This document shows positions 35,273 to 43,399 of a stretch of 64,000 nucleotides of DNA, piece after piece; position 1 is the first letter of the stretch; every line of letters starts with the position of its first letter. This stretch comes from Deltaproteobacteria bacterium (GTDB lineage Bacteria > JADJOY01), in contig JADJOY010000030.1 in NCBI GenBank assembly GCA_016713535.1, forward strand, positions 1 to 64,000, in the 5' to 3' direction. The notes under the pieces are model-generated. The model saw nothing but the letters and a program-made list of their open reading frames with translations. It made no database searches and had not been told where the DNA came from. A program made the translations under genes and the position numbers.

Positions 35273-37333
35273 GTGTCCAGACGCAACCGCGGTAAACGAC
35301 CGGGTCCGGAAGGGGTCACCCCTCCGCCTGGCTCCCACCTCGACGGCATCGTCGAGATGACCTGGGACGAGCCGGCGACACGCTCGTCGGCGGGTCCGCG
35401 GGTCATCGAGCCGCCCAAGCCCGAGGATCGATTCGGCCGCGAGGACACCCGCGAGCCCGACCTCTTCAGCTCGCTCACCCCGCCCCCGCGCTCGAACCGC
35501 TCGGCGCCCCAGGAGAGCCCGGCTCGTCCCAAGTCGCCGAGCAGCGTCCTGGCGCGTGCCAGCGCGGACAGCGCGGCGGAGTCGACGGTCGACCTCGACG
35601 TCCCGACGTTCGATCGCCGCGGCGTCCGCCCGCCGGTCGACGCACCGCGCTCGGCGCGGACGCAGAGCGAGCCGCCGCGACTCGAGCCCGAGATCCTCGG
35701 CGAGCGCGAGCCAGCGTTGTTCGAGCCCGCAGCGCGCACGGCCCACCGTGCGCCGGCGCCGCCGCCCGCGCCCATCCCCGCAGCGCCGCCCGCGCCGACG
35801 TTCACGGCGACGCCCCCGCCCGCCAGCCCGGCGCATCGCGCCGAGCCGATGCGGAGCGCTCCCGAGCTCGACGCCTTCGAGGACGACGATCTGCCGCTGC
35901 ACTCGTCGTCGTCGGATCCCGGCGCCCTGGACACCATCGCGTACCTGACCAACGAGCTCGCGGGCGACATCGCCGCGTTCGAGCAGCGCCCGACGCGCCC
36001 ACGCGCGAGCACCACCACCGACCCGTACGCGTCTTCTCGCCCGGCGCGGACCTGGATGGACACGGCCGAGACCCAGCTCGACGACGCCGCACCGCCGCCG
36101 CGCGGTCCAGCGCACGACCTCGACTTCGACCTCGAGGACGAGCCCCTCGAGACGGCGCGGGCAGCGCCGGCGATCGACTTCGGCACCGCGCCGAGCGACC
36201 CGGTCAGCACCACCGTCCCGCGCGGCGACGAGCCGCTCGTCCCCACCGCGCGCGAGGCGGCGTGGGCGCTCGACCCGGCCGAGCTCGCTGGCGACCTCGA
36301 GCTCGACCCGCACGCCGCGGACTTCGAATCGAGTGACGTGGAGGCCGCGGACCCGGATCCCAGCCACCGGCCGGCCTTCGCCACGTTCGTGATCGAGCGC
36401 ACGGCGCCCGCGGCGACCGAACCGCCTCCCGCGGAGGAGGGGACGCGTGCCGGCGACGGCGCCGCCCGCGGCGCCGAGCGCGCCACGATCGACTGGGACG
36501 AGCTGCGTGCCGCACGCGCTCGTGACTGGGCGGCGTTCGACGCGCAAGCGCCCCCCCCGCCGGTGGCCCCGCGTGCGCCTCGCCTCCCCGATCCCGAGCC
36601 GGTCGCGGAGCCGCCGCGCCGCGCGGTGCCGTTTCGCGAGCCGCCGCGGGTCGAGCCGCGCGTGAACGCCCGCGAAGTGACCCGCGACCTCGACCGCGAG
36701 GCGCCTCGCGCGGTGGTTGCTCCCGTGGTCACGCCGCCGCCGAGCGAGACCCGCATCGAGCCGCCGCCGTCGCGGTGGCTCGACACCGAGCCGGCCCGCG
36801 CGCCTCGGCGCGGCTGGAACGATGTCGCGGAGCCCGACCTCCTCGATGACATCGACGAGACCGCGGACACCAGCGCCGAGGGACTCGACGAGGTCGCGCC
36901 GTTCACCGGCCGCGCGATCGCGTTCGCCGTCGATGCGGCGATCGTCGCGTCGACCGCGGTGATCGCGGTGCTGCTCGGCGTGATCGCGTTCGGCACCACC
37001 GACTATCAGGCGATCGACTTCGTACGCAGCTTCCAGGTGCTGGACGATGCCTTCAACTTGCTGCTCGCGCTGATCGGCGTCGTGTACTTCAGCGTCTCGC
37101 ATGCCTGGACGGGGGCGACGCTCGGCAAGGCCATGGTCGGTCTCAAGGTCGTCGGCCCGGATGGGCAAAGCGCGCCGAGCGTGGGCCGCTCGCTGGTGCG
37201 GACCGTCGCGTACGTCGCGTCGTCGCTGCTCGGGATCGGCTTCCTGTGGGCGCTGCGCAAGCCGCATCGCGCCTGGCACGACTACGCCGCGGGCACCACG
37301 GTCGTCCGCACCAAGCCCAGCGACTCGCTCTGA
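35273..37333 (+). CDS. RDD-family membrane protein with a long Pro/Asp-rich disordered N-terminus
   Basis: About 686 residues from the GTG at 35273 (VSRRNRGKRPGPEG). The first ~540 residues are low-complexity, rich in Pro, Ala, Asp, Glu and Arg, with no fold that I recognise. The last ~130 form an RDD domain: PFTGRAIAFAVDAAIVASTAVIAVLL (Arg and Asp of the name), a second hydrophobic stretch, SHAWTGATLGKAMVGLKVVGPDGQ, and HDYAAGTTVV. RDD proteins are small membrane proteins, sometimes linked to Na+/H+ antiport; the disordered extension is very long for the family. It may be a cytoplasmic tether. Sigma-70 promoter upstream; strong inverted repeat downstream. Confidence 0.72.
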   Translation: MSRRNRGKRPGPEGVTPPPGSHLDGIVEMTWDEPATRSSAGPRVIEPPKPEDRFGREDTREPDLFSSLTPPPRSNRSAPQESPARPKSPSSVLARASADSAAESTVDLDVPTFDRRGVRPPVDAPRSARTQSEPPRLEPEILGEREPALFEPAARTAHRAPAPPPAPIPAAPPAPTFTATPPPASPAHRAEPMRSAPELDAFEDDDLPLHSSSSDPGALDTIAYLTNELAGDIAAFEQRPTRPRASTTTDPYASSRPARTWMDTAETQLDDAAPPPRGPAHDLDFDLEDEPLETARAAPAIDFGTAPSDPVSTTVPRGDEPLVPTAREAAWALDPAELAGDLELDPHAADFESSDVEAADPDPSHRPAFATFVIERTAPAATEPPPAEEGTRAGDGAARGAERATIDWDELRAARARDWAAFDAQAPPPPVAPRAPRLPDPEPVAEPPRRAVPFREPPRVEPRVNAREVTRDLDREAPRAVVAPVVTPPPSETRIEPPPSRWLDTEPARAPRRGWNDVAEPDLLDDIDETADTSAEGLDEVAPFTGRAIAFAVDAAIVASTAVIAVLLGVIAFGTTDYQAIDFVRSFQVLDDAFNLLLALIGVVYFSVSHAWTGATLGKAMVGLKVVGPDGQSAPSVGRSLVRTVAYVASSLLGIGFLWALRKPHRAWHDYAAGTTVVRTKPSDSL

Positions 37334-37368
37334 GCGCGCCGTTCGTCCTGGAGCGCGGCCGCGCCGTC

Positions 37369-37421
37369 GCCCGCCAGCGCGCGCGCCGGCCGGCCGTCGG
37401 AAGGCCCGCGCGCTGGCGGGC
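37369..37421. terminator. Perfect 15-bp inverted repeat between convergent genes
   Basis: GCCCGCCAGCGCGCG (37369-37383) and CGCGCGCTGGCGGGC (37407-37421) are perfect complements around a 23-base loop that itself contains CCGGCCGG. It lies between the ends of the RDD gene and ilvA, suited to a bidirectional transcription barrier. Confidence 0.6.
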
Positions 37422-37483
37422 CGCGGAGGGTCGCCTCCTGCGGCGGCGCGGGCGGGGGCAGGCCCCGCCCCTACGGTCGATCA

Positions 37484-37608
37484 CGGCGTCGGAGGGGCAC
37501 GCGCCGCGTGCCCGGCGATACGCGCGGGCGCTGGCATCGCGAGATCGTCGATTGCGGAAGGGCGATTCGCACCCGGTCTGGAGGGCCCGCCTCCCGGCGG
37601 GCCGGCGA
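37484..37608. repeat. Half-copies of the paired-hairpin elements
   Basis: GGAGG, GGGCACGC-GCC-GCGTGCCC, CGGCGATACG (left end of the array-2 unit) appears at about 37490-37520. A separate CTGGAGG, GGCCCGCC-TCCC-GGCGGGCC hairpin appears at about 37577-37602. The second hairpin also occurs at 50578-50602 at the end of array 2. No gene is present. Confidence 0.75.
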
Positions 37609-39138
37609 TCACGCGAGGAAGAGCTTCGCCGCCGGGTTCGCGGTCTCCTCGACGTACGGATAGTCGAGGGCCGCGAGGTGCGCGGCCAGCTCGCTCTCGC
37701 GCTCGGGCGTGAGCCGGAAGCCGGCGAGCACGCGTCCTACGTCACCGCCGTGGTTGCGGTAGTGGAAGAGCGAGATGTCGAAGTGGGGCGAGAGGTGCTC
37801 GAGAAAGCGCCTGAGCGCCCCGGGACGCTCGGGGAACGAGAACCGGAAGAGCCGCTCGGTGTCTCTCTCGCCGCGCGGGGCGTGGCCGCCGACGAGGTGC
37901 TTGAGGTGGTTCTTGGCGAGCTCGTTCGCCGACAGGTCGAGGACCTCGAAGCCCGCCGCGCCGAGGCGCTCGCACAGCGCGCGCGTCTCCGCTGGCCCCG
38001 AGACCGCCACACCCACGAACACGTGGGCGCGCGCCGCGTCCGAGCGGCGGTAGTTGAACTCGGTCACGTCGCAGTCGCCGACCGCGCGGCTCAGGTCCAG
38101 GAACGCACCGGGCCGCTCGGGGATCGTGACCGCGAGCTCGGCCTCGCGCTGCTCGCCGAGCTCGGCGCGCTCGGCGACGAAGCGCAGCCGGTCGAAGTTC
38201 ATGTTCGCGCCCGACGCGATCGCCACCAGGGTGCGGTCGCGTGCTCCTTCGCGAGCGCACCACGCCTTGAGCCCCGCGACCGCGAGCGCGCCTGCGGGCT
38301 CGAGGATCGAGCGGGTGTCCTCGAAGACGTCCTTGATCGCGGCACAGATCGCGTCGGTGGAGACCAGGATCACCTCGTCGATCAGCTCGCGGCAGATGCG
38401 GAACGTCTCGTCGCCGATGCGCTTCACCGCGACCCCGTCGGCGAAGCGGCCGACGTCGGGCAGGTCGACGGGATGGCCCGCGGCGAGCGCCGAGTGGAGG
38501 GTGGCGGCGTCCTCGGGCTCGACGCCGATCACCTTCACCTCCGGGTAGAGCCGCTTCACGTAGAGCGCGACACCGCTCGCCAGTCCGCCGCCGCCCACGC
38601 ACACGAAGATCGCGTCGATCGGGTCGCGGTGCTGGCGCAGGATCTCGAGGGCGATCGTGCCCTGGCCGGCGATCACGTCGGGATCGTCGTACGGGTGGAT
38701 GAACGCCATGTGGCGCGCCTCGGCGAGCTCCTTGGCGCACTCTGCCGCCTCCTGGAACGTGTCGCCCTGCAGCACGACCTCGCCGCCGAGCGCCGCGACC
38801 GCCTCGTGCTTGATGCGTGGGGTCGCGGCCGGCATGACGATGACCGCGCGGCAGCCGAAGCGCTTCGCCGCGAGCGCCACGCCCTGCGCGTGGTTGCCCG
38901 CCGAGGCCGCCACCACGCCGCGGGCGCGCACCTCGGGCGCGAGGCGCGCGATCTTGTTGTAGGCGCCACGGATCTTGAACGAGAAGACCGGCTGCAGGTC
39001 CTCGCGCTTGAGCAGCACGGTGTTACCGAGGCGGTGGCTCAGGCGCGGAGCGGGATCGAGCGGCGTCTCGATGGCGACGTCGTAGACGCGCGCGGTGAGG
39101 ATCCGCTCCAGGTAGGTGTCGAGCTCGGGACGGGACAT
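37609..39138 (-). CDS. ilvA: Threonine ammonia-lyase, biosynthetic long form
   Basis: 509 residues, the length of the E. coli-type IlvA with two C-terminal ACT-like regulatory domains. PLP Lys lies in FSFKIRGAYNKIA (about residue 58). GNHAQGVALAA, GTIALEIL, the glycine loop VCVGGGGLASGVA and IEPAGALAVAG-like ILEPAGALAVAGLKA are present. Regulatory part: LAVTIPERPGAFLDL and RFSFPERPGALRRFLEHLSPHFDISLFHYRNHGGDVGRVL. It deaminates threonine to 2-oxobutyrate for isoleucine synthesis and is expected to be feedback-inhibited by isoleucine. Start ATG at 39138 fits the family N-terminus. Confidence 0.92.
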   Translation of the reverse strand: MSRPELDTYLERILTARVYDVAIETPLDPAPRLSHRLGNTVLLKREDLQPVFSFKIRGAYNKIARLAPEVRARGVVAASAGNHAQGVALAAKRFGCRAVIVMPAATPRIKHEAVAALGGEVVLQGDTFQEAAECAKELAEARHMAFIHPYDDPDVIAGQGTIALEILRQHRDPIDAIFVCVGGGGLASGVALYVKRLYPEVKVIGVEPEDAATLHSALAAGHPVDLPDVGRFADGVAVKRIGDETFRICRELIDEVILVSTDAICAAIKDVFEDTRSILEPAGALAVAGLKAWCAREGARDRTLVAIASGANMNFDRLRFVAERAELGEQREAELAVTIPERPGAFLDLSRAVGDCDVTEFNYRRSDAARAHVFVGVAVSGPAETRALCERLGAAGFEVLDLSANELAKNHLKHLVGGHAPRGERDTERLFRFSFPERPGALRRFLEHLSPHFDISLFHYRNHGGDVGRVLAGFRLTPERESELAAHLAALDYPYVEETANPAAKLFLA

Positions 39139-39203
39139 GGCGGCGGGGAGTGTGGCCGAACGCGGCGCCGCTGCCGAGCGCCGCGTGCGGCCGGCAGCGG
39201 TCC

Positions 39204-39231
39204 TTGACGCGCGCCTCGCGCGCTGCATACT
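39204..39231 (+). promoter_or_regulatory. Sigma-70-type promoter of tRNA-Phe
   Basis: TTGACG (39204-39209), 16-base spacer, CATACT (39226-39231). Predicted start near 39238, 26 bases before the mature tRNA. Confidence 0.6.
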
Positions 39232-39263
39232 TTGCCCGCTTTCGTGTCGCGCCTCGTCGACAC

Positions 39264-39339
39264 GGCCAGGTAGCTCAGTCGGTAGAGCAGGGGACTGAAA
39301 ATCCCCGTGTCGGCGGTTCGACTCCGTCCCTGGCCACCA
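39264..39339 (+). tRNA. tRNA-Phe (GAA)
   Basis: 76 bases with encoded CCA. Acceptor GGCCAGG pairs with CCTGGCC. D arm TAGCTCAGTCGGTAGAGC, anticodon arm GGGGA-CTGAAAA-TCCCC with anticodon GAA, variable loop GTGTC, T arm GGCGG-TTCGACT-CCGTC. All invariant positions are present. Its 3' half is repeated at 41505-41549 and partly at 41328, which indicates use as an integration site. Confidence 0.97.
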
Positions 39340-39384
39340 GAGTTCGCGCTCGCGCCGTGCTCTACCGGCGCATGGCGCCGAGCC

Positions 39385-40690
39385 TCATGCGCTCTTCGCG
39401 CTGCGTTTTCGGGAACGGCCCTGTGCCACCGCGCGTTCGGGGTGCTCGAACGCATCCGTGAAGGGCTCGATCTCGGCAGGGGTCATCCCGATCGTTCGAG
39501 CTTCCTTGCGCCAGCGAGCAACCGCACGCTCGACCTCGGTGAGGATCTCCCGTGCGCGGACCGCCGGTATGCGGAAATAGGGCGTGACCGAGAGTAGCGC
39601 TTCCACGGAAGCTTCTGGGCCCGCCTCCTCGGAGATCCACGTCTTCAGCTCGCGGACGCGGTCGGGGAACGGATTGAGGTCGAAGGCAGGCGAAAGGCGC
39701 CATTTCCCGAAAGCGACGTGCAGGAATCCGTGATTGAGGAGGTGGTCGTCGACGTTGGTGACCAGGATCGAGAATGCGATCCGCCGCCACAGCTCCTCGA
39801 TGTCGGTCTGAGCCTCCGCACCGTGCACACGCAACGCGTCCACGATCTCGGTGTAGGAGTGCACGTCCGGGGCGCTCGGCTCGGCGCCAAGCATCGTGGC
39901 CGCCGACACGTACATCAGTCGCTGGCCGCGTTCGGACCGATCGAACCGGCGGATGAGAGCAACCGGGGTGCCTGCGCTGTCGACGAGCCGCGCGCCCGCC
40001 GCGTTGATACCGGCACGAGCGGCGAGCCGCATCGTCAGAACCTCACCCTTGGTCACGGCACGCTCGTCGGCGACGCTCGGGAACTTGCCGATCGAGCCTT
40101 CCCTCGTCATCGACCACGGTACACTTCGGCCGCAGGCCGCCGAGCGAGGTGCCTCGACCGCGTAGGTACGCGAGGTCGGCGGCGGTCTCGAGGTTCATCT
40201 CGACCGCTCGAGAGGCGGCGAGCAGATGCCCCAGCTCGATGAGCGGCGGGGCCGTGCGGCGGCCCTCTTCCGGCGCGCGCTGGAACGAGCCTGCTTCATC
40301 TCGAAAGCGCAGCGCTCCGACCCGGCTGAAGTCGTCGACCGCGAGGAGAAGGTCGAGAGCGTTCAGGCGCTGAGGCTCGACGCGCTTCCCCGAGTGGCGA
40401 GCCTCTTGCCGACGTTTCGCGTAGTCACGGAGGATGACGCGGCGTCCCCAACCGTCCGGCTCGGTGTCGGCGATGGCCGAATGAAACAGGGATCCGTCAG
40501 AGGCCTTGCGGTGAAACTGGGGTCCGGCGACGAGCGCGAGCGTCGGGTCGATGGTGAAGCGGTCGGGCGCAGCAAGCCACGCCGCGTCGTACTCGACGAC
40601 CGCGCTTTCTCTCGCGCCCTGGGAGTCGTAGCGGATGACGCCCAGCGAGCGGGCGCCCTCGCCGAGAGAAATGCCGATCGTTCGCCTCAT
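39385..40690 (-). CDS. hipA: HipA-family serine/threonine kinase toxin (frameshifted)
   Basis: The N-terminal frame starts at the ATG at 40690 (MRRTIGISLGEG) and reads RFTIDPTL, AIADTEPDGWGRRVI, LGGLRPKCTVVDDEG, and is then lost. The adjacent frame resumes SIGKFPSVADERAVTKGEVLTMRLA and runs to 39385. One extra base, or two missing, near 40105 separates them; corrected length is about 434 residues, normal for HipA. Kinase motifs: RPK then IGKFPS (ATP Lys), ILVTNVDDHLLNHGFL (catalytic NxDDHxxN) and LSPAFDLNP (metal Asp). HipA phosphorylates glutamyl-tRNA synthetase or related targets to induce dormancy. The start overlaps hipB as ATGA. If the shift is real the toxin is dead. Confidence 0.83.
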
Positions 40691-41019
40691 AGGGCGGTGG
40701 GCTCGCTCTTCACACGAACTCGCCTCGGCAGCCGCTGCTCATCGAGCAGCAGACCCTGTTGATCGCGGCGCGCGTCGACCAGGTCGCCGAGAGGATCGCC
40801 GAAGCCGAGTACGAAGAGCGCCATGGCGTATGCACCCATCGATACGGTGGGATCACCCTTCTCGACTCGCAGATATGTGCTCCTCGATACGCCCAATCGC
40901 TCGGCCATCATCCGTGTGGTGGTCTGGCGCTTCCGGCGCGCGGTGGAGATGTCCGTGCCGAGCTTGACGAGCGAGCGCCGGACGCTTTGCGGCAGCACGT
41001 CGGTGACGGAGGATCGCAT
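40687..41019 (-). CDS. hipB: HipB-like XRE antitoxin and autorepressor
   Basis: 110 residues. An HTH of the Xre/Cro type is clear: LGTDISTARRKRQTTTRMMAERLGVSRSTYLRVEKGDPTVSMGAYAMALFVLG. It neutralises HipA and represses its own operon through the palindrome just upstream. The gene is coupled to hipA by an ATGA overlap, with antitoxin first as usual. Codon use is noticeably less GC-biased than the host genes, in line with transfer. Confidence 0.85.
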   Translation of the reverse strand: MRSSVTDVLPQSVRRSLVKLGTDISTARRKRQTTTRMMAERLGVSRSTYLRVEKGDPTVSMGAYAMALFVLGFGDPLGDLVDARRDQQGLLLDEQRLPRRVRVKSEPTAL

Positions 41020-41028
41020 GATAATGTC

Positions 41029-41070
41029 TTATGTATGAGTCGCTAAGAGCATATTACGACTCATGTATAA
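41029..41070. promoter_or_regulatory. Operator palindrome of hipBA
   Basis: TTATGTATGAGTCG (41029-41042) and CGACTCATGTATAA (41057-41070) form an inverted repeat with 12 of 14 positions matching around a 14-base AT-rich centre (CTAAGAGCATATTA region). It lies 10 bases upstream of the hipB ATG and would cover the promoter, as expected for HipB autorepression. Confidence 0.7.
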
Positions 41071-41663
41071 AACGTAACTGGAGTGGGTGTCCAGTCGGCG
41101 CGGCACGGCTCGGTCGGTCCCGTTGTCGGGTCCACCAAGCCACGGAAGTGCCGCTCGCGTGACGAACCGAGACACGCCTGGAGCGCGCCCGCTGTCCGTG
41201 AGGCTCGAGCCGAGTTCCGCAGGTGTACGGCTTTCGCCGCGATCTGCTGGTACAGGGGCGCCTCGTCGGGTTCCAGCAGCAGCACCCGAGCGCGACCTCG
41301 GCCGCGGTTCGAATTCTTTGCGAGCGGGGCCACCAGCGTTCGCGCTCGCGCCGTGCTCTACCGGCGCGTGGCGCCCGCGAAGCGCGTTGGGGGTGGTGGC
41401 CCTCCCGGGATCGAGTCGGCCTCGGCGGCGCTGCGGAGTCTCGTATCGCTGGCCCGGCAGGAGCCGGGCCCTCCGAACGGGCGACGCACGCGAGTGGGTC
41501 AGGCTCGGCGGCTCGACTCCGTCCCTGGCCACCAGCGTTCGCGCTCGCGACGATCGTCGCCCGCCTGTCAAGCGTGTGGACATCGCGATTCGACCGATAA
41601 GGAGGTGATTTCGAACGCGCTCGTTCGGTAATGTCCCGGGCCCCTTCGCCGCCAGGAGACAGC
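41071..41663. other. Gene-poor end of the tRNA islet
   Basis: Besides the recombinase-like remnant and the two tRNA-end copies, this stretch holds a hairpin GGCCCGGC-AGGA-GCCGGGCC with CTCC flank (41450-41474), and an AAGGAGGTGAT sequence (41599-41609) that is perfectly complementary to the 16S rRNA 3' end but has no start codon within normal distance. No intact gene is visible. Confidence 0.55.
41095..41300 (-). pseudogene. Possible decayed recombinase/resolvase C-terminal HTH
   Basis: On the minus strand one frame reads RARVLLLEPDEAPLYQQIAA then KAVHLR. After a frame change near 41225 it reads ELGSSLTDSGRAPGVSRFVTRAALPWLG. Joined, this resembles the helix-turn-helix LYQQIA.KAxxLRxLGxSLxxIGRxLGVSxxVTxRALxWL found at the end of some site-specific recombinases and transposases. 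The rest of the protein is missing. The likeness is from memory of the motif pattern only. Confidence 0.35.
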
Positions 41664-43201
41664 ATGCGAAACGGAATGCTTCGACGCGACTTCCTGCGCC
41701 TCGCCTCGGCGGCGGGTGCGAGCTTCGTTCTGCCGGGATGCGGCGACGACGGTTCCGGCGGTGGTGAGTCGGAGGAGATCGTGGTGCTGGGCGCCGGCAT
41801 GGCGGGGCTCACCGCCGCCTTCGAGCTGGCAAGGCTGGCCACCGCGTGACGGTGCTGGAAGCGCAGGAACGGGTCGGGGGTCGCGTGCTCACGTCGCGCG
41901 GCTTCCCGGGCGGTGCCTACGGCGAGCTCGGTGCGACCCGTATCCCCGACGTCCACGAGCAGACCCTGGGCTACGTCGACGAGCTCGGCCTCGAGCTCGA
42001 GGAGTTCGACTCCGGCGACTCGCTCTACTTCCTGAAGGGCAACCGCTTCGTCCACCGGGAAGGAGACGCGTATCCGCTCGACATGAAGCCGGTCGAGCAG
42101 GAGAAGGGCCTCGGCATGTGGGAGGACTACATCGCCGCCAACTTCGACCTGTTCGGCAACATCCGTGAGGGAACGTTCCCTGCGCCGGGCGCGCTCGAGG
42201 CCTTCGACGACCTCGTCTACGTCGACTTCCTGCGTCAGCAGGGAGCCAGCGAGGACTGGCTGCGACTCTATTCCTCCGACCAGGGCTCGGAGATCTTCAA
42301 GATCGGCACCCTCGCCTGGATGGTGCTCGAGGTCGCCGACCAGAACTGGGACAAGACCTTCCACATCAAGGGCGGCAACGACCTCCTCCCCCAGGCGCTC
42401 GCGAGCCGCCTCGGCGAACGCATCCGCTTCGGCGCGGCGGTGCGAGCGATCGATCACGGCACGGGCTCGGTGAAGGTGACGTACGAGCAGGGCGGCAAGA
42501 CCCGCTCGGTGACTGCCGAGCACGTGGTCTGCACGCTGCCGTTCTCGATCCTCCGCGACATCGAGGTCACGCCGGGCTTCTCGAGCGAGAAACAGCGCGT
42601 GATCTCGGAGCTCTACATGATGCCGGCCTCGCGCGCGTGCCTCTCGACCGCGACCCGGTTCTGGAAGGACGAGGGCATCGGCGGGCTCAAGATCGCCAAG
42701 ACCGACACGCCGATCGAGCGGCTGTGGGACCTGGGCTCCGCCGTCGGTGGCGACACCGGCATGATCCAGGCCTACATGCAGTACCAGAACGCCGAGGTGT
42801 TCGCGGCCATCGCCGCCGACCGGCGCCAGGAGTACACGCTGGCGCAGATCGAGGCGTTCTACCCGCAGATCCGCGACCAGCTGACCGGCTACTCCGAGTA
42901 CGTGTGGGGCGACGACCCCTACGTGAAGGGGGCGTGGACGGACCTGCTGCCGGGACAGGCCTCGTTCCTCTCGGTCGCCGGCGTGGCCGAGGGGCGCGTC
43001 CACTTCGCCGGTGAGCACACCTCGGTGTGGGCGGGCTGGATCCAGGGCGCGATCGAGTCCGGCAAGCGCGCGGCCTACGAGATCGACGCGTCGATCGCGT
43101 TTCCGTACCCGCTCGTCGACGTCGGCGGCCGCGCCGCGCGCGCCGTCGTGAAGGCGACGCGCACCTCCTCGCGACCGCGCTACCGGCCCTGGGCTCGCTG
43201 A
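41664..43201 (+). CDS. Tat-exported flavin-containing amine oxidase (frameshifted)
   Basis: Start ATG at 41664 after AGGAG. The N-terminus MRNGMLRRDFLRLASAAGAS has a twin-arginine signal followed by a lipobox (LPGC). The FAD site EEIVVLGAGMAGLTAAFELARL begins the enzyme, but the frame ends at ATA-stop. The neighbouring frame resumes HRVTVLEAQERVGGRVLTS. One G restored in CTGGCC near 41836 gives ARLGHRVTVLEA and about 512 residues. The C-terminal FAD motif GRVHFAGEHTSVWAGWIQGAIESGKRAAYEI is intact. It oxidises an amine or L-amino acid outside the cytoplasm. speD lies directly downstream, so a polyamine-linked substrate is plausible but unproven. Confidence 0.85.
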
Positions 43202-43340
43202 GCCTTCGCACGGCGGACCGGAATGCAGGCGGTCCGCCCGCGCTCCTCGCCGTCGCGAAGAGCGCGGCGCGGGCCGCTGCGCCACGTCGTGCCGCCGCGA
43301 GTCACCACGCCGCGTTTCCAACTATGCTTGCCGGATGACC

Positions 43341-43358
43341 GGCCGCCGTTCGGCGGCC
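43341..43358. repeat. Short perfect hairpin upstream of speD
   Basis: GGCCGCCG-TT-CGGCGGCC followed by CTCCCTGAGG, in the 200-bp gap between the amine oxidase and speD. It may be a terminator for the former or another member of the hairpin family (CCCTCC-like flank). Confidence 0.5.
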
Positions 43359-43399
43359 CTCCCTGAGGTTGCGCGGTTCGCCCTCGGAGGATTCGCGGC

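Larger units (their letters stand above)
39310..41549. mobile_element. tRNA-Phe-anchored islet carrying hipBA
   Basis: The tRNA 3' half plus flank (39310-39354) recurs at 41505-41549 with 43 of 45 bases identical. A 48-base segment from the acceptor end onward (39332-39379) recurs at 41328-41375 with two mismatches. Between the copies lie a hipB-hipA pair on the minus strand, an AT-rich operator, and what looks like a decayed recombinase C-terminus. This is the pattern left by integration into a tRNA gene, with a small second unit (41376-41504) between the two distal copies. No intact integrase is present. Confidence 0.65.

Noticed and set aside
41281-41335. Second tRNA gene near 41.3 kb
   Set aside because: A T-loop-like TTCGAATTC and a following CCACCA are present, but the acceptor, D and anticodon arms cannot be formed.
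41599-41609. AAGGAGGTGAT as a strong ribosome binding site
   Set aside because: It is perfectly complementary to the 16S rRNA 3' end, but the nearest in-frame start is over 20 bases away and the amine oxidase has its own AGGAG at a good distance.
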